The notes under the pieces were generated by a model that was not told where the DNA came from, ran no database searches, and was given only the letters and a program-made list of their open reading frames with translations. From positions 24,703 through 88,702 of the forward strand of contig MU401496.1 of the NCBI GenBank assembly GCA_022579005.1: a DNA stretch of 64,000 nucleotides, in the 5' to 3' direction. Positions 1 through 12,629 of the stretch are shown piece after piece. The stretch is from Poronia punctata (taxonomy: Eukaryota > Ascomycota > Sordariomycetes > Xylariales > Xylariaceae). Each line of letters opens with the position of its first letter. Position 1 is the first letter of the stretch. Both the position numbers and the translations under genes were made by a program.

Positions 1-1659
1 ACTACCTTGCCTGTGCGGGCATTTACCTCACTTAAATTCCAGGTTCAATAAATAAAAACAACATTCAACAAATTTTTTAAACCTTTTTTTGCCCCCCCCC
101 CCCCCCCCCCCCCCCCGGGGAAGCATTTATTTCTTCCCATTCCGACGCCCGACGCCGACAAGGATTTCTCAACCAACCAGCCAAACTACCTTAACAATAT
201 AAGTCATCATGTATGCCGTCCATCCACCTAATCTCCAACAAGAGTTCCAAAACATGCATCCCCCCCTATCATAACCTCCACAGTCCATGATCCTCCACGA
301 CCAAGCACAGATAGGTAGATCTATCATCTAAGTGCCTACCTAATTAGCTTACCCTACCGTACAAAAATATCTACACGTACTAGGTACCATCCCATTCTAA
401 CATCAAACTGAACCTCATCCCTATCTACCTCTACCACATCTACTCCTTATCAAACAAAATGCTCACAAAGGTAGGTAGGTAGCCTGTAGGTACTAGGTAG
501 GTAGTCATCATATCATGTCAGTCTTTAACAACAATAACCTAATTAAAACCCCGTTAAGCCGGGATCCTGACAGAGATGGAAGAGGTCATTCAATTAGCCC
601 GCGTGCCCACCTCCTTCCATCTTTTCCCTTTCAACATCCCCCCCTTCGACCTCAACCCCACAAATATCTCGACACTCAATTTATTAATACCCGTCCCCCG
701 GCGTCTCCTAAAAACGCCATCGTATTCCACCCTACCAAGACAATTCCACTCGCTGTCACAATCGCTCAATTAGTACTCTAATCTTGCCCTCCATCGAATG
801 AAGCCATGTCCATCGGTATCCCGGACTCTAGAATAAAGCAGGTATAACTAGATATACATGACAATTTTGCAGGAGACGTATTTGTGCCTACGTAGGCCGG
901 CAGCGAAGTGCCGCATGCCGCATTCCCAAACGCAGATTCAAAGGCGAAAAGGGGACAACAAGATACTCTCCCACAACACAGGCATTTGCCATGACTCTAC
1001 CTATAGGTAGTTTCCCTGCCATGTACACAATATAAGCAGATACTTAATTACCATCATTTCTACCAAGGCCCTGTTTAACATGCTACATTAGTGGATTGCT
1101 CAACATCACATTCATCACACGCGAACATGGCAAACAAGATATAGTATCGGAGTCTCTTTTCATCTATCTACCTAGTATCTGAAACCACTGAAGGTCCAGT
1201 GATCCCGACCTATGAAGAGATGCTTAGATTTCTCCAAACAAAGCCATAAAACAAACAATGCATTTCCGATCAGTATGAAAAAACTCTGGATCATGGTCGT
1301 ATTGATAATACGCCATGTCAAATCAAGGGGCAGACCGTCTTACAAGACATCCACCCCAATCAAGCCAAATTGGCAGAAAATTAATAGTGTAGGCATCAGC
1401 CTCCGGGGAAGTATGTTGTCGCTTAGGGAGAAACGAGGGGACGAAGACAAGAAGCCATCAAGACCATCGAAAAGAGAACGCAACGCGATGATCCATCCAC
1501 GAAAAACATATTCTTCTTGAACGCGGGGTGCAATTCTGTAGAAATACACTACTGAGCTATGGAGGAAGGATACCCTCGCCAAATATGCCTGTCGAGCTCA
1601 CCAAATAGCTGATATTGCTAGGTTGGCAGGACAGACAGGGCAGATTTATCTGGTCCTAG
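1..1659. other. Intergenic, left edge
   Basis: No convincing gene is visible. The stretch holds a 25-base C tract (92-116), runs of the GGTAGGTAGG word near 470-505, and presumably the 3' UTR of the Argonaute gene just before 1660. The short open frames at 515-781 and 1212-1520 lack recognisable domains and look like chance. Confidence 0.6.
92..116. repeat. Poly-C tract (25 nt)
   Basis: An uninterrupted C run followed by GGGG. It is one of several long G/C homopolymers in the window. Exact length is unreliable in most sequencing chemistries. Confidence 0.9.
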
Positions 1660-4600
1660 CTAGATAAACCACATCGTAGTGTTCGTGAATGCCACTTTGT
1701 CCTTGGGGAGACCTGGCTGATTCATTGGCAAGAGAGGAATTATAGCTCCTTTGTAAACGGCCTTCGAGTAGACGTCGAGAGGATCCGCGGCCAAAGGAAA
1801 GCCCTCTTTGCCGGTAACGATTTCTTTTTTGCTCGAAGCAACATCCTCATGGCATTTGGCACGTCCCGCAGCTAGATGTGCATAGTACATTGACGGATGC
1901 AACGACACGGGCGTCGTCGAGCGCACGTACTGGTAGCATTGATGATATATCATCTTCTGCAAATGGTTTGGCGGCACACCGGCTTCATCTAGGAGAACCT
2001 GGTAGTGCACAGGACGAGCAGTGCCCTGTATCGCTACATGGGAGCAAAGATAGAAGTCGTAGTGAGTAGGATGCGTAGCGTCTTGATCTACCAGAGTACC
2101 CGGCAGAGGGTTTCCGTTTTTGTCTCCAGCGTTACCTGACGGGAAAAACCGAATATGATGACGCTTGGTTGCAACGATGACAGTAAACTTGGGGGGAGGC
2201 ATGTTTAACTCGCGGAAAACGCGGCGGAATTCCTCAACCTCTACCTCAAGGATAGTCCGGAATTGTCCCTCGTCGGTACCATCACGGAAGTAGTAGACAT
2301 GTTCGGGCAAACCGTTTATCGACTTCCAATTTCTCACCATCCGTGGGAACAAGCTCTGAATTAGCTCAGGCCGCAAGATCTCTTCTTTCTGGCCATTGGC
2401 CTCGGCGCATGCGAGGTACCGAGTGGCGAACTTGTCTACGGACATCGTGATCGCAGCAATAGAGGCGCTTGGCGTATCAGCACCATGGTGAGTTACATCG
2501 ACGCCAATGATCATCGTCGGTACCTTGAAGAAAGGCGACCCACGAGCGTTGGCAGGGGCAACGCGACATGTAGAGCCACCCAACTTTGCATTGACTTTCA
2601 TGGCCACGTTGCTAATGTACTGTGGCTTGCATTGCTTGACGTGGCCAGCCTGAAGAACCTGAGAGAGGGTAACGAACCGACAGTCCATGTTCTTCTTGAT
2701 ACGCTCGTAGTTGACCTGGTTCTTGTCCGGTATAACAAAGAAGATGATGTCCGGGAATGTAGTAAACTGCGACTTTAGCTCTTCGTAGGCAAACTTGCAA
2801 AAGTCACCATAGTCTCCTTTAGCAAAAGGATACTCCATGATGTGGGCCCGTTTGGTAACTGTGCCGCCATGATTCTTGTAGGCTCTCATGAACTCACTTG
2901 CAAAGGTCTCTGCAGCATGCCTGGTAACACAGTTTCCGGCAACTACAAAACCCCATGCGTCAAGTGACTGGCGATTGGGTTCAACGAAGCGCTTGCCACG
3001 GAGGTCCCAACGTCCAGCAAGCTTGGGATCGATAGTCTCGTTTCCAAAGGTGACCACGGGGTTCTTGATAACCCTGGCTTCGGTTCGAACCATCGACGGC
3101 TGGACTTGAATACCAAACTCGCGAAGGTAGGGGTCTTCATGATACTTCATCATGTTGAAGCCCTCCATGATAGCTGCTCGGCGCTTTGGGGGACGTGTTA
3201 CCGCCGTCTTGATCATTTCAGCGGTCTAAACTCATGGGTTAGTATGAAATAGTGACACAACTCCAAGGTGTACTCCAGCACTTACCTGCTCAGGGCTGAG
3301 CTTAAAAGGATACCGCTGGTCCTTGGCAACATTGCAAAGCTCCATGGGGAAATATCCGCCGCGAGTAGTCTCAATGAGGGGGAGATGAGCGTACTCGAGG
3401 TAGAAATCGTATGTATCAAGGTAGTGTTGATGAACACTCGTAGACTTGATACTGCCATCAGGCATCTTCTTGTCGAAGAAGACCTTTGTCGGGATAGCTC
3501 CATCAAGGCCATATTTCGGATCGAATATGATTCGCTTGATCGTGTACAACTTGCTGTCGTCAAACTTTCCCCGGTGGAAGACGTGAAACTTGAGCTTGTG
3601 GAACTTTCGTAAGTGCCAAAAGGTCTCCGTGGTCACAACTGCCTTCTTGCCCCGCTTGTCCGTGAAGTTGATAGGAGCAAGCGCGTGTGCAAATTCAACT
3701 TGGTTGACTAAACAAATCAAGTATTAGCCCGATCACAAAAAGCAGACGTACTCAATCGCGACTCACAGATGGGTTGCTTGTGATGGTGTCTGATGATGTT
3801 GACCATGTTGAGAGCCACGTTAGCAAGGCTGTTTCTGCCAAAGGCAGGAATCCAGAAGGCCGTATTAACGGTATCCATGTTGATCAACACGTTTTTTCCC
3901 TATAGTAAAGCATTAGAGCGAGTCAAAAACCGTTCGCGCTCGACTTACCTGGCCAAGTCTAGGCGCGGCGTAATAGCCCTTGCGGATTTCTATGATTGCA
4001 TCCATTCCATGGCCTTCACCATCGTATGGGTAGAAATTTCGGCGAATTTTAAGCATCTTTTCAGACGCTGTTTGCCTCATGCAATGGTCGAAGACATCTA
4101 GTAACAGAGTTAGTATGTAACAGCGGTGGCTAACTCATAATTGTCTTACTCATTCCCTCAAGGACGTGGCTATCCCACGAGACCTTGCCTTGCAAGTAGT
4201 TGTTCAGATATGCAAGGTGGACGATAGTGCTTTGACGGATGCGGACATAGTGGACTCCGCGGTCACCAGACCGGTTTGGCTTGCCGGCATCCAGGTCGAC
4301 TTTCAGTCTGGCCTCTCTAGGCTCGTTCTTCTTGGGATCATACTTGGGGTCCTTCAAGAATATCTTCTTCGATGACCTGCGTGGTTGTTAACTCCCAGCC
4401 TTTTATATGTCTGTATGGTGCGGGAAAGTACCAGGCCAGCTTGTTCCCATCGAACAGCCATTTTCCGCCTTCTTGCTCCAGGAACTCCTGTACCTCTGGG
4501 GTGTTCCAGACCTTCTTGATGAGGCTACGAGACTCCTTCAAATTAGGAGAGATGGCGACCTAGAATATAACAGTCAGATATCAGGGACAGCCGGTCCATT

Positions 4601-5070
4601 ATACTCTTCGCCTTACATCATATTGGTAGATCTCCATATCCTGGAATCGTGTTCTGAAAACGTTGATGTCCAATGGGATCGGCTTGCCTTCGGTATTGAA
4701 TGCCGGGCGGTTCGCGAAGAGTCCCTTTTTGTCCTGGTACACGAGGTGTTAATCAATGTCCAGAAAGAAACTGGAAAACAGTGAGACATACAGTATTGTA
4801 GGCATCAGCGCCCAGGTCAACTCGCATTCCGACAAGCTCGGTAGTTGTCTTCTCTCTACGGGGCTCATCTCTGCCTGAGGTGGCAACGGCAGTGCCAGTA
4901 GGGCTTGTCGATGGTCCTTGGCTGGACTTGGCTGGCGAATTTGGCTGAGAGCCTGAGCGAGAGCGCCCGGAAACAGATCCACGGCTAGACCCGTCCTGGA
5001 TGTTGAGGTCGGCAAGGCCTTCAAGACCGGAGGCACGGCCACTACCCGACCGCGCACGATGGTCGGACAT
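1660..5070 (-). CDS. Argonaute (AGO/QDE-2-type) RNAi slicer protein
   Basis: Small-RNA-guided protein of the RNA silencing complex. Coding exons, from the start: 5070-4792, 4733-4617, 4559-4432, 4376-4150, 4097-3949, 3899-3767, 3707-3286, 3225-1660; total 3021 nt, 1006 aa, in frame at every junction. Domains in order: a Ser/Gly/Arg-rich N-terminus (1-80), ArgoN (about 95-290, with DGNKLAW next to an intron), linker, PAZ (about 400-480, HQHYLDTYDFYLEYAHLPL), then MID and PIWI (485-1006). Catalytic residues visible in PIWI are D728 (IGVDVTHHGADTPS), D800 (YFRDGTDEG) and H881 (DFYLCSHVAIQG), so slicing is expected. I did not assign the glutamate finger. The start is the ATG at 5070, in TGCCACCATG context. 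The gene lies downstream of RNA14 on the same strand, with 4.2 kb between them. Whether it serves quelling or meiotic silencing cannot be told from the sequence. Confidence 0.95.
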
Positions 5071-8000
5071 GGTGGCAGCTAATTGAGATATTCTTGTCAG
5101 CACTAGTCGTATCAAACGGGGTCTAATGTGGATAAGGATGATCTAAGATGGTATTTGGCACGGAGGAGGAGCTTCTAGATTGGTCTTGGGAAGGTGGAGT
5201 GAGTATGACCCACGGGATGTGGGTTGAATCGGAGACTGGGTTGGGCATGTAGACATTGGCAGTGTAAGGTCAACGGGGAACGGGTGTTGGACTAAGAAGA
5301 ACCAGATGTTGTGCTTACCTGGTTAACCCGCTAGCAAAGTAGTCAAGTCAATCTTTAGGTTGTACCGTGATGGTGAATCTATGATTGAAATATGAGGACT
5401 TTATCTCGGTAGAGTGCGGTTGGGTAGTGGCTAAGTGTAGTAGGCACAGCTTGCTGATACCGATAGGCCTATCAACAGCCTACCAAGAGAATATTGGGAG
5501 ACGTGCAATGTATGATTCGAAGCGGTTTAGGTGCATGGAGGAAGTTGAGTGCGTATTTAACAGGATACACACTTCATTGGCGGGGAATAGGAATGGGAAT
5601 GCTAGGTATTGGATGTGTGTTGCGAAAAAAGAAAAGTTGAGTGATACAGGGACCAGGAGCTGGTTGGCCTAGAGGTCACCTTGTAAAAATATGAAGAAAT
5701 TGTTTTCGAGGAATACAGCAGGAAAAGAGAAGAGGGAAGAAACAAAACGAGATATATAGATGCGTACTTACGAGAACCAGCGTTTAGAACGTCTGAACCG
5801 AGTAGGTTAGCTGTAGAATAGTGGTTGTCAGTCAGAATACGGGCTTCGGAGGGTGCGTAATATCAAAGGAAGAGATTAATGTCTGCTGGAAAGAAGTGGT
5901 GGGAAGTATGGCCTTCCAAAGTGCGACCTTGTCAGGTGCAGCATATGACGTGCAATAATGCAGATGGCAGACGACTGCGATGGAGGATTACCTGAGAAGA
6001 AGATGTGTCCTTCCTAGCAGGTAGGCGGCAAATGGCACAGGTTCCTTCTGCTGCCTAGATGAGAGGGGTGTTGCCTGGATTCGGTGATGTTCGGGGTTGG
6101 AGGTTTGGGAGAGTAGGTAACAGGTGAGGAATAGGAAGAAAAAGAAGTAGGTCTGTGGGATTTGAGGCCCTTAAATATACAGACAGGTAAAACCGGGGGT
6201 GGGGTTTGTAATAAAGAGGCTACAATGCAACAGGTAGCAGCATTTACCTATTGGCAGCAGGTAAAGTGAATAAACCTAAATGGATAGAATGGGAGGTGGG
6301 AAAGTAGAATGACAGATTGAAGCCTTGCAACACCATATGCATCTCTATTGACGTAGGTACTTACCCAATGCTGTTTATTGTGCCAGCGTGGGTAGGTGCT
6401 TCCAATGTGCGTATGAGGGTACTTACCTACCCTAAGGTATGGGGCAAAACTTAAAGGTGTATGTGTTGTATGGAAGGAAGGTGCATGTACAGATGCCTGA
6501 TGTACCTTATTGGCATTGACAAAGTGGGCACATCGAGGAAATAATAGACAATGGAAATGAAATAGATACTTACTTTTGCCGCTGAAAAAGCCCTGTGTTT
6601 CTTTGATGCAGGCTTCTTATTGTGCCTTGATACTGTTGAGTTAGTATGGGATTGAACGTGAGGGAGACTTACGAGCTGCAGGTTGGAGCTTGTTGGAGGG
6701 AGACCTACCAAGATGGCAGCGGAGGTGGTGACAGATCTATTGTATCAAGGCGAACAATGAGCTTCAATGTCTTTTTAGGATCACTAAAGTAAAGGTTTGG
6801 GAGGAGAATGAGAAGGAGAGGCAAATTAGAATGAATCAGGCCAGACCCTTCAAATGTGGCAGGTCAGGAGGAGGTATCTGGTTTGAGGACAATGGGCTCA
6901 GATTTATAGTCAAAGCTTGGGCACATTGTATTTAGTTAATAGTCATTATTTCTTTTTTTGCCTGCATAAAACTGTTTGAATTGTCAAACGGGACAAGCAT
7001 CCAGAGTCGACGTATCTATTATACTTTACAAGTTTGACACAATAGCAATATGGACCGATTATCATGTGTTTTTGCGCTGACCTACCTCCTCCTCCCCAGA
7101 GCAGTCCCCATCCACCAATACTGAAACTTGTCACGATTTAACTCCTGTTTGTGGGATGCCTTTGGCTTTAGGAAATAATCCATCATGGTGACTGGAACGA
7201 CTTGAGGAGCTTAAGCAGCTGTATACTATAAGAAATTGTTTTGTTGTGCCTCAAAGCACCACAGACGTCTGAATGACAGATGTGATTGAACATGCATTTG
7301 TCTTCCCATCATAAAGCGTGTAGTAGTAGGTGTCACGTGACAGAAAATTGGGGGATCCACAAATCTGTAGAAACAAAGCTCAGGGCCAGTACACGTACAC
7401 GTACAATGGATCCCTAGGATACAAGGAAAATGATAGGAGAACATATATTCAAATTAGTGAAGATATAACTAGCGGCTTATCATTGGGGTATATGCGACTT
7501 GACCAAACTATCTTTTCACGAATCACCCGCATCGTCAGATCTTGGCATCTTTAGTTTACTTCTTCTCGGGCCTCTTAGTTGCACTGCGACGAGGGGAGGT
7601 CGATTTTTCAAGCGCCTTAGTTTGCTGTATCATACTGATCAATACTATAAGGTCTTTGGCTGGCTAGAGAAGTTTGTAAATTTATGATCAATGTCTGTGT
7701 TCAGATCACAAATAAGGAGCTACCAAAGTTTTGTGCAGCTGAGACGTGGGTTGTCTCGCGTCATGCACAGACGATTGCCTGTGCTTGACCCAGGTGTTCA
7801 ATGCTTATATCCAATTCCATAGCAGTGTTCACAGGAAATAGTGTTGAACAATATCTTTTAGCTATTCAGATGTTCAAAAGCTAGGGCTAGGGTAAAGAAA
7901 GACCTGACCTACACATTGTTGGCCGTTGCTCAACTAGGTACATGGGTATATAAGAAGAGAAAGCAAGCCACTGGACTATCATGAAGCAAATGGTAGGCCG

Positions 8001-9241
8001 TAGTATACCAGGTCATAGATACTCTCAAGGCCTTAAGTTGTATAAAGGTCTAACCTAGTCGGTAATCCTACCAGAGGCTTGTTTACCGTGCACATTACAG
8101 TGAGGGAACCTATTATCTTTGATGACTAGTTCAAGTGGAAGTTGTTCAGACCAAATACCAGGTATTATTGGTATGCTCCAAAGCTATGATACAGACCGTG
8201 CAACAGTGATGACGGAGGCAGAATCATGCCAAACTCCAACATTGCTTGAAATAAGTTTGCATCTCCTATTTTCACGCACATCTGTCCACGCAGTAGCAAT
8301 TCAATAAGGGGCAACAGTGTGCACATGGCATGAAAAACGCTTGTTCCTAGTTCAAGTATACCTACCTATATCAAACAAGGCAAACGTGGTAAATCAAGGA
8401 TCTTTTGTTCAGACATCCTAGTTAGGTGCATGTCAGTTTACAGATATGTTGTGTCAAGTTTTTGTTGTATAGAACTATTTCTCGGATGGTAATAATCTGA
8501 ACCGCTCAAGTGGAAAAGATGTCCTACTGCTACGGTGATTCTAAATCAGTATCACGGAATACCGAGGACTATGGCTTTATATTCCATCAGGGCTAGTTTT
8601 AACTCTTATGATGGCTAAGTAGGTAATATAGGAGAGGAGCAGGTGACCACACTGTGACTTTCTAATTACCAGGTGCTGTAAATCTGACTTGTAAAGGCAG
8701 AAAAGACACCCGCTTAGGAGCTCATCATGCTCCAGCCAGATACTTGATCAATCGACAATGCAATAAAGAACAAAATAGATAAAATAAACTTGATATTTTG
8801 GAGATAGAGCGAGTCACAAGGCAACCATGTTGGCTTTTATGGTACCGATTGATACAAACAAGGCAGTCGAAGTAATGCAGAAAATGAAAGGAAAGAGAGA
8901 GAAACTGTATTAATATCAGGATGATTAATAACGCATTTTGTTTGGATACCAGTAGATTTAATGTAAACCCCCATAGTCTCGGGAGTCAATATACTACAAA
9001 ACAATGATACGCGCAATCAGTCTCGGTCTTATTGCCGGACTGTTCGGTAACGCCAAACCATGAGGGATCCGCCATCTCCTATATTACAGTATCTGAAGAA
9101 CCGCTAGGGAATTCCCGTCCCCCTTCCGTGCTTTTCCTTATCCCCATCTTCAACAGCCGAACCCGTAATGTTTTGCGCTGGACTATTGCATTTTTCTATC
9201 TCTACATTTCCAATGGATGCGGGAGCGGCACCCGTCCGGTG
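5071..9241. other. Intergenic; probable spliced 5' leader of Argonaute
   Basis: No protein gene is supported here. On the minus strand several good splice signals precede the Argonaute ATG. An acceptor (AATTAG) sits at 5079-5080, a donor GTAAGC at 5313-5318, an acceptor at 5331-5332, a donor GTAAGT at 5766-5771 and an acceptor at 5811-5812. They suggest a leader with several introns. From about 7.2 to 9.2 kb I see only AT-rich sequence without domains, which includes the 3' UTR of RNA14. Confidence 0.45.
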
Positions 9242-12200
9242 CTACTGGTAGTACTGCCCGCCGTACTGAGGGGCTTGTGCCGACTGGGAAGCATATTGAG
9301 ATGCCACATCGGAGTAGTTAACCGGCCAGTTCGAGTAAGCATTGGTGTGAGTTGACTGCGAATGCTGCGAAATAGGATTGAACGGGCTTGGGCCCGGTGG
9401 TTGGTACGCTACCGAAGAAGGCTCGTACGATCCACTTGAACCAGGGCGAAGAGGCGAGTTTCGGTATGGTGCAGAGATCTGGCCAACGGCACGTGCAGCA
9501 TTGTTGTAGGGGCTCGCAGGCCGGCCAGTAACGGCGGGAGAATCACGTCCCGAGTACTGATAGGAAGGACGAGAGGATGATTGTTCATTCCGAGCTTTCC
9601 ATTCACTAATGTCCGGAATATCGGTTTCCCGGATGAGTTGTACTGTGCGATCAGGTATGAAGCGAGGCCCACGAAACGTATCAGCGGGGGGGATAAGTCC
9701 AAGGAGGAACGTGATGTCCCGTGGGATCGTGATTGCTGTGCTCGCCCCCGTGTGCCCACGGCGTTGCTGGTCGAGCCGGCGACCGGCAGCGCCCTTCAAC
9801 GACGGAGAGTGCTGCCTAGCCATCTTCCGCGGTGGGTGGTAGTCATCCGTATCATCGGCCTGGAATGGCCGCTTCGGCGAGTTAAGATTGTTTGCGGCGG
9901 CCTGCAGGAACTGCGGCCGTGGGCTTCGGTCCGCTTGTGTCATTGGCAAGGGCGTGTCACGTGCAGACGGTGCCTGGTCCTCGACAGAAGGCATGATGGA
10001 AGTTCTCGGTCGCATTTGCTGCGCAGGTGAAATGATAACGCGGGCTGTAATAGGGTCGAATCTGTCTGTGGAGAACCTGGCCGCGAAGGCCGTCACGCCT
10101 GATTCGTCGTGGAAGAGCTCTGACATTTGCTTTTCGAGTTCCTTGACCTGAGTTAGTTCGCCGTATCTAGCTTCATAAGCATGAAAATAGGCGTAGAGAG
10201 GCTTGAGTTTAGGTAGGAGCTCGGGCTTCTCCTTGAACCGCTTCACCGTCTGAGAGAAAACAACTCTGGCATCTGTAGACAGATGTTAGTAACGGAAGAT
10301 AGAACACCCATATCGATAGACTTACTTGTGAAATCACGTCTTGCGTGCAGATGTTTCAGGTATTCGACGAAGAAATCCTCGGAATCGGGGAAGAGCCGGG
10401 ACCCGCGGTCAAAGATCTTGGTAGCAACAGGATCTTGGTACACATCCCATTCGATGTGCGCTATCGCGATGTAAACATCGCAAGTGAGACGTCCCCTTCC
10501 GCGGGCCTCGGTGAATATCCCGCGCAAGCCTGTTGGGGGTGAGCTTTTGCCCTGTCCCTGAAGCCGCCTAAAGGCCCGAGCAAGAGCAATCCAGAGGTAG
10601 GAAATCTGCTGTGATAGCATTTGGATTTGGACAGCGAACCCGTCTTGCACCGCTTTGATCCTATCCTGTTTAGCTTGTGTCGAAATCGAGTTCTCTTTGA
10701 TTTCCCCCTCGTCGTCGTCTTCCTCTCCGCGTGCGGTCTCGGAGGAGGCAGGCTTGGTCGCCGTGTCCTCTCCTATCTTTGCAACCTCCACCGATTCTTT
10801 CTCCTTCAGCTTCTTGATCATATCATACAGAGTATCCAAAACTTTGTCGTAAGGGGCCCGAACAGCCTGCGCCAGAGCCGCCTTGGCGTCATCATCCTCC
10901 CCAGTGCGCTGGGTTAGCTCGATGCGATCAGCATGCTTGAGGGCCAAAAGGGCGCTCTCAGGATTGGCGGCCACACCATCAACAAGTAATGATAGGCCGA
11001 CCTCCTTCCCGTCCTTGGTGACGTTGTTCTCAAAGCACCATTCTGCTGCCTCAACCCACATCTCGGGCCAGAACCGCAACGCCATTAGCGCATGGGAGTA
11101 AACGTGAAGAACACGCTGTTGGTACGTCGCAGGGTCTTCGGATTTAATGACCAACGGATCATCCTTCTCCCATGCGATCCAGGCCTTCCAAAGCTTGACC
11201 TGCTCAAGGAATTCTTGATCGCCTTGGAACCCAGGCGCAGGAGGTAAACGTGGCAGCGTGGTTCTTTTCAGACCACGAGTAAGGTTGTCTAGAGCCGTGT
11301 TGGCGCTGCGTGCCGTCATGTAGGCGGGGGAATGTTCCTGGAGATATTTTCGACCCTATCAGCTAGTTAGTTAATAATTCAGACATTCAAAATTCGCTGC
11401 ACTAACCGTCATCTTGTTCAGGCCCAGTTCAAACTGGTCGTACTCTTTCCAGAAAATGTTCAGGTTGGCCATCGGGATACAAATTGCTCGCTGATATGCT
11501 TTGCGCAACAGATCCATCTTCTGCTGGTCCTGCCAGCTCGAGCCACCCAACTGGCCAGGGCCACTCTTGATGAATGCAATGTAATCTTGCCATATACCTC
11601 CCGCATCCCTGTCCTGGCCAATGTTATTGAGCACGAACTCGTATGCTTGGCTAACGGTTTGCCGAGCCACACCCGAGGGATCGCTGAGGTCGTTCCTTCT
11701 GCGAACATAGTTGAGATAGGCCGTCCAGAGTTGGACATGAGGAACGGAAAAAAGGGTGCGCCCAAAGATACCCTCTGTTTGAGCAAAGTTATCTAGACTC
11801 AACTCCATATCCAAATACGCTACCCAAACCTCGGCCTAGAGCAGGTTAGCTTCTTTGATCCCTAGGATGGACAATGTTATTCGACACTTACGGCTTGTGG
11901 GAAAATGGCCAAGAACCGCTCGTACGTGTTTCGGGCCTCGTCGATTTTATGACGGCGCTTCTGTTCTTCGATGAGCGCAAACCAAGCTTCAATATCACCC
12001 TTCGGATCATCCTTGATCCGGTCTTCAAGCATGCCCACAACATCCGCCGGAAGTCTCGACTTTGTATTTTGACCACCAGTAGCATGACTAGCTGTAGAGA
12101 CATTCCCATTGGCCGCCTGGACAGGTTGAGGAGCTGGTGTTTCTTGCGCAGGGGTGACTTGTTGTAACGGAGAATGCGTAGCCGCGCGCGACTGTGTGGG

Positions 12201-12629
12201 TATCGGGCTAGGTTTCAAGGCGTTTGTGTGGGTGGTAGGAGTATCGTCGTCATCTTCGTCATCAGAAGATCCTACTATGAATCCGCCCGCGGTCTTGGGC
12301 TTTTTGGTTGGGCGGGCCGAAGAGATAGAGGCACTACGCTCCTCGATCACTGGCGGCCCGGGTGTTGGAATGACCGACTCTGGATTGTATTCGTTTCTAG
12401 AAATCTCGACGGACTCCGGATCATACTCGGCAGAGTCTTCGTCCATATCGGCTTCACCTTCTGAAACGTCGGAAGTCGGCTCTGCGGGTTCTACTTGATA
12501 TGCGTCTTCTTGTTCACCAGATAGCGTATTTGGACCGCTACCTTCTGTTTCCCCGGCCCATTCATTGTTGTCCCATGACGCATTGCTGCCGGTTTGGGCA
12601 TCGGGGGTATCTGATCCGTCCGACGACAT
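9242..12629 (-). CDS. RNA14: mRNA 3'-end processing protein RNA14 (CstF-77)
   Basis: Scaffold of cleavage factor IA, which acts in cleavage and polyadenylation of pre-mRNA in the nucleus. Exons: 12629-11892, 11835-11407, 11355-10326, 10272-9242; total 3228 nt, 1075 aa, all junctions in frame, introns 51-56 nt. The first 190 residues are acidic and Ser/Pro-rich. HAT repeats start near residue 196 (DIEAWFALI, AEVWVAYLDMELS, LWTAYLNYVRRR, IWQDYIAFI, IFWKEYDQFELGLNKM) and continue through the Suf domain to about residue 750. The tail is Pro/Gln/Ser/Tyr-rich and ends GGQYYQ. In this family the tail carries the Rna15-binding monkeytail, which I did not locate precisely. The ATG at 12629 faces ASF1 across a shared 1.7 kb upstream region. 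The gene looks intact. Confidence 0.93.

Noticed and set aside
9581..10030. Plus-strand frames opposite RNA14
   Set aside because: Shadow of the RNA14 coding exon.
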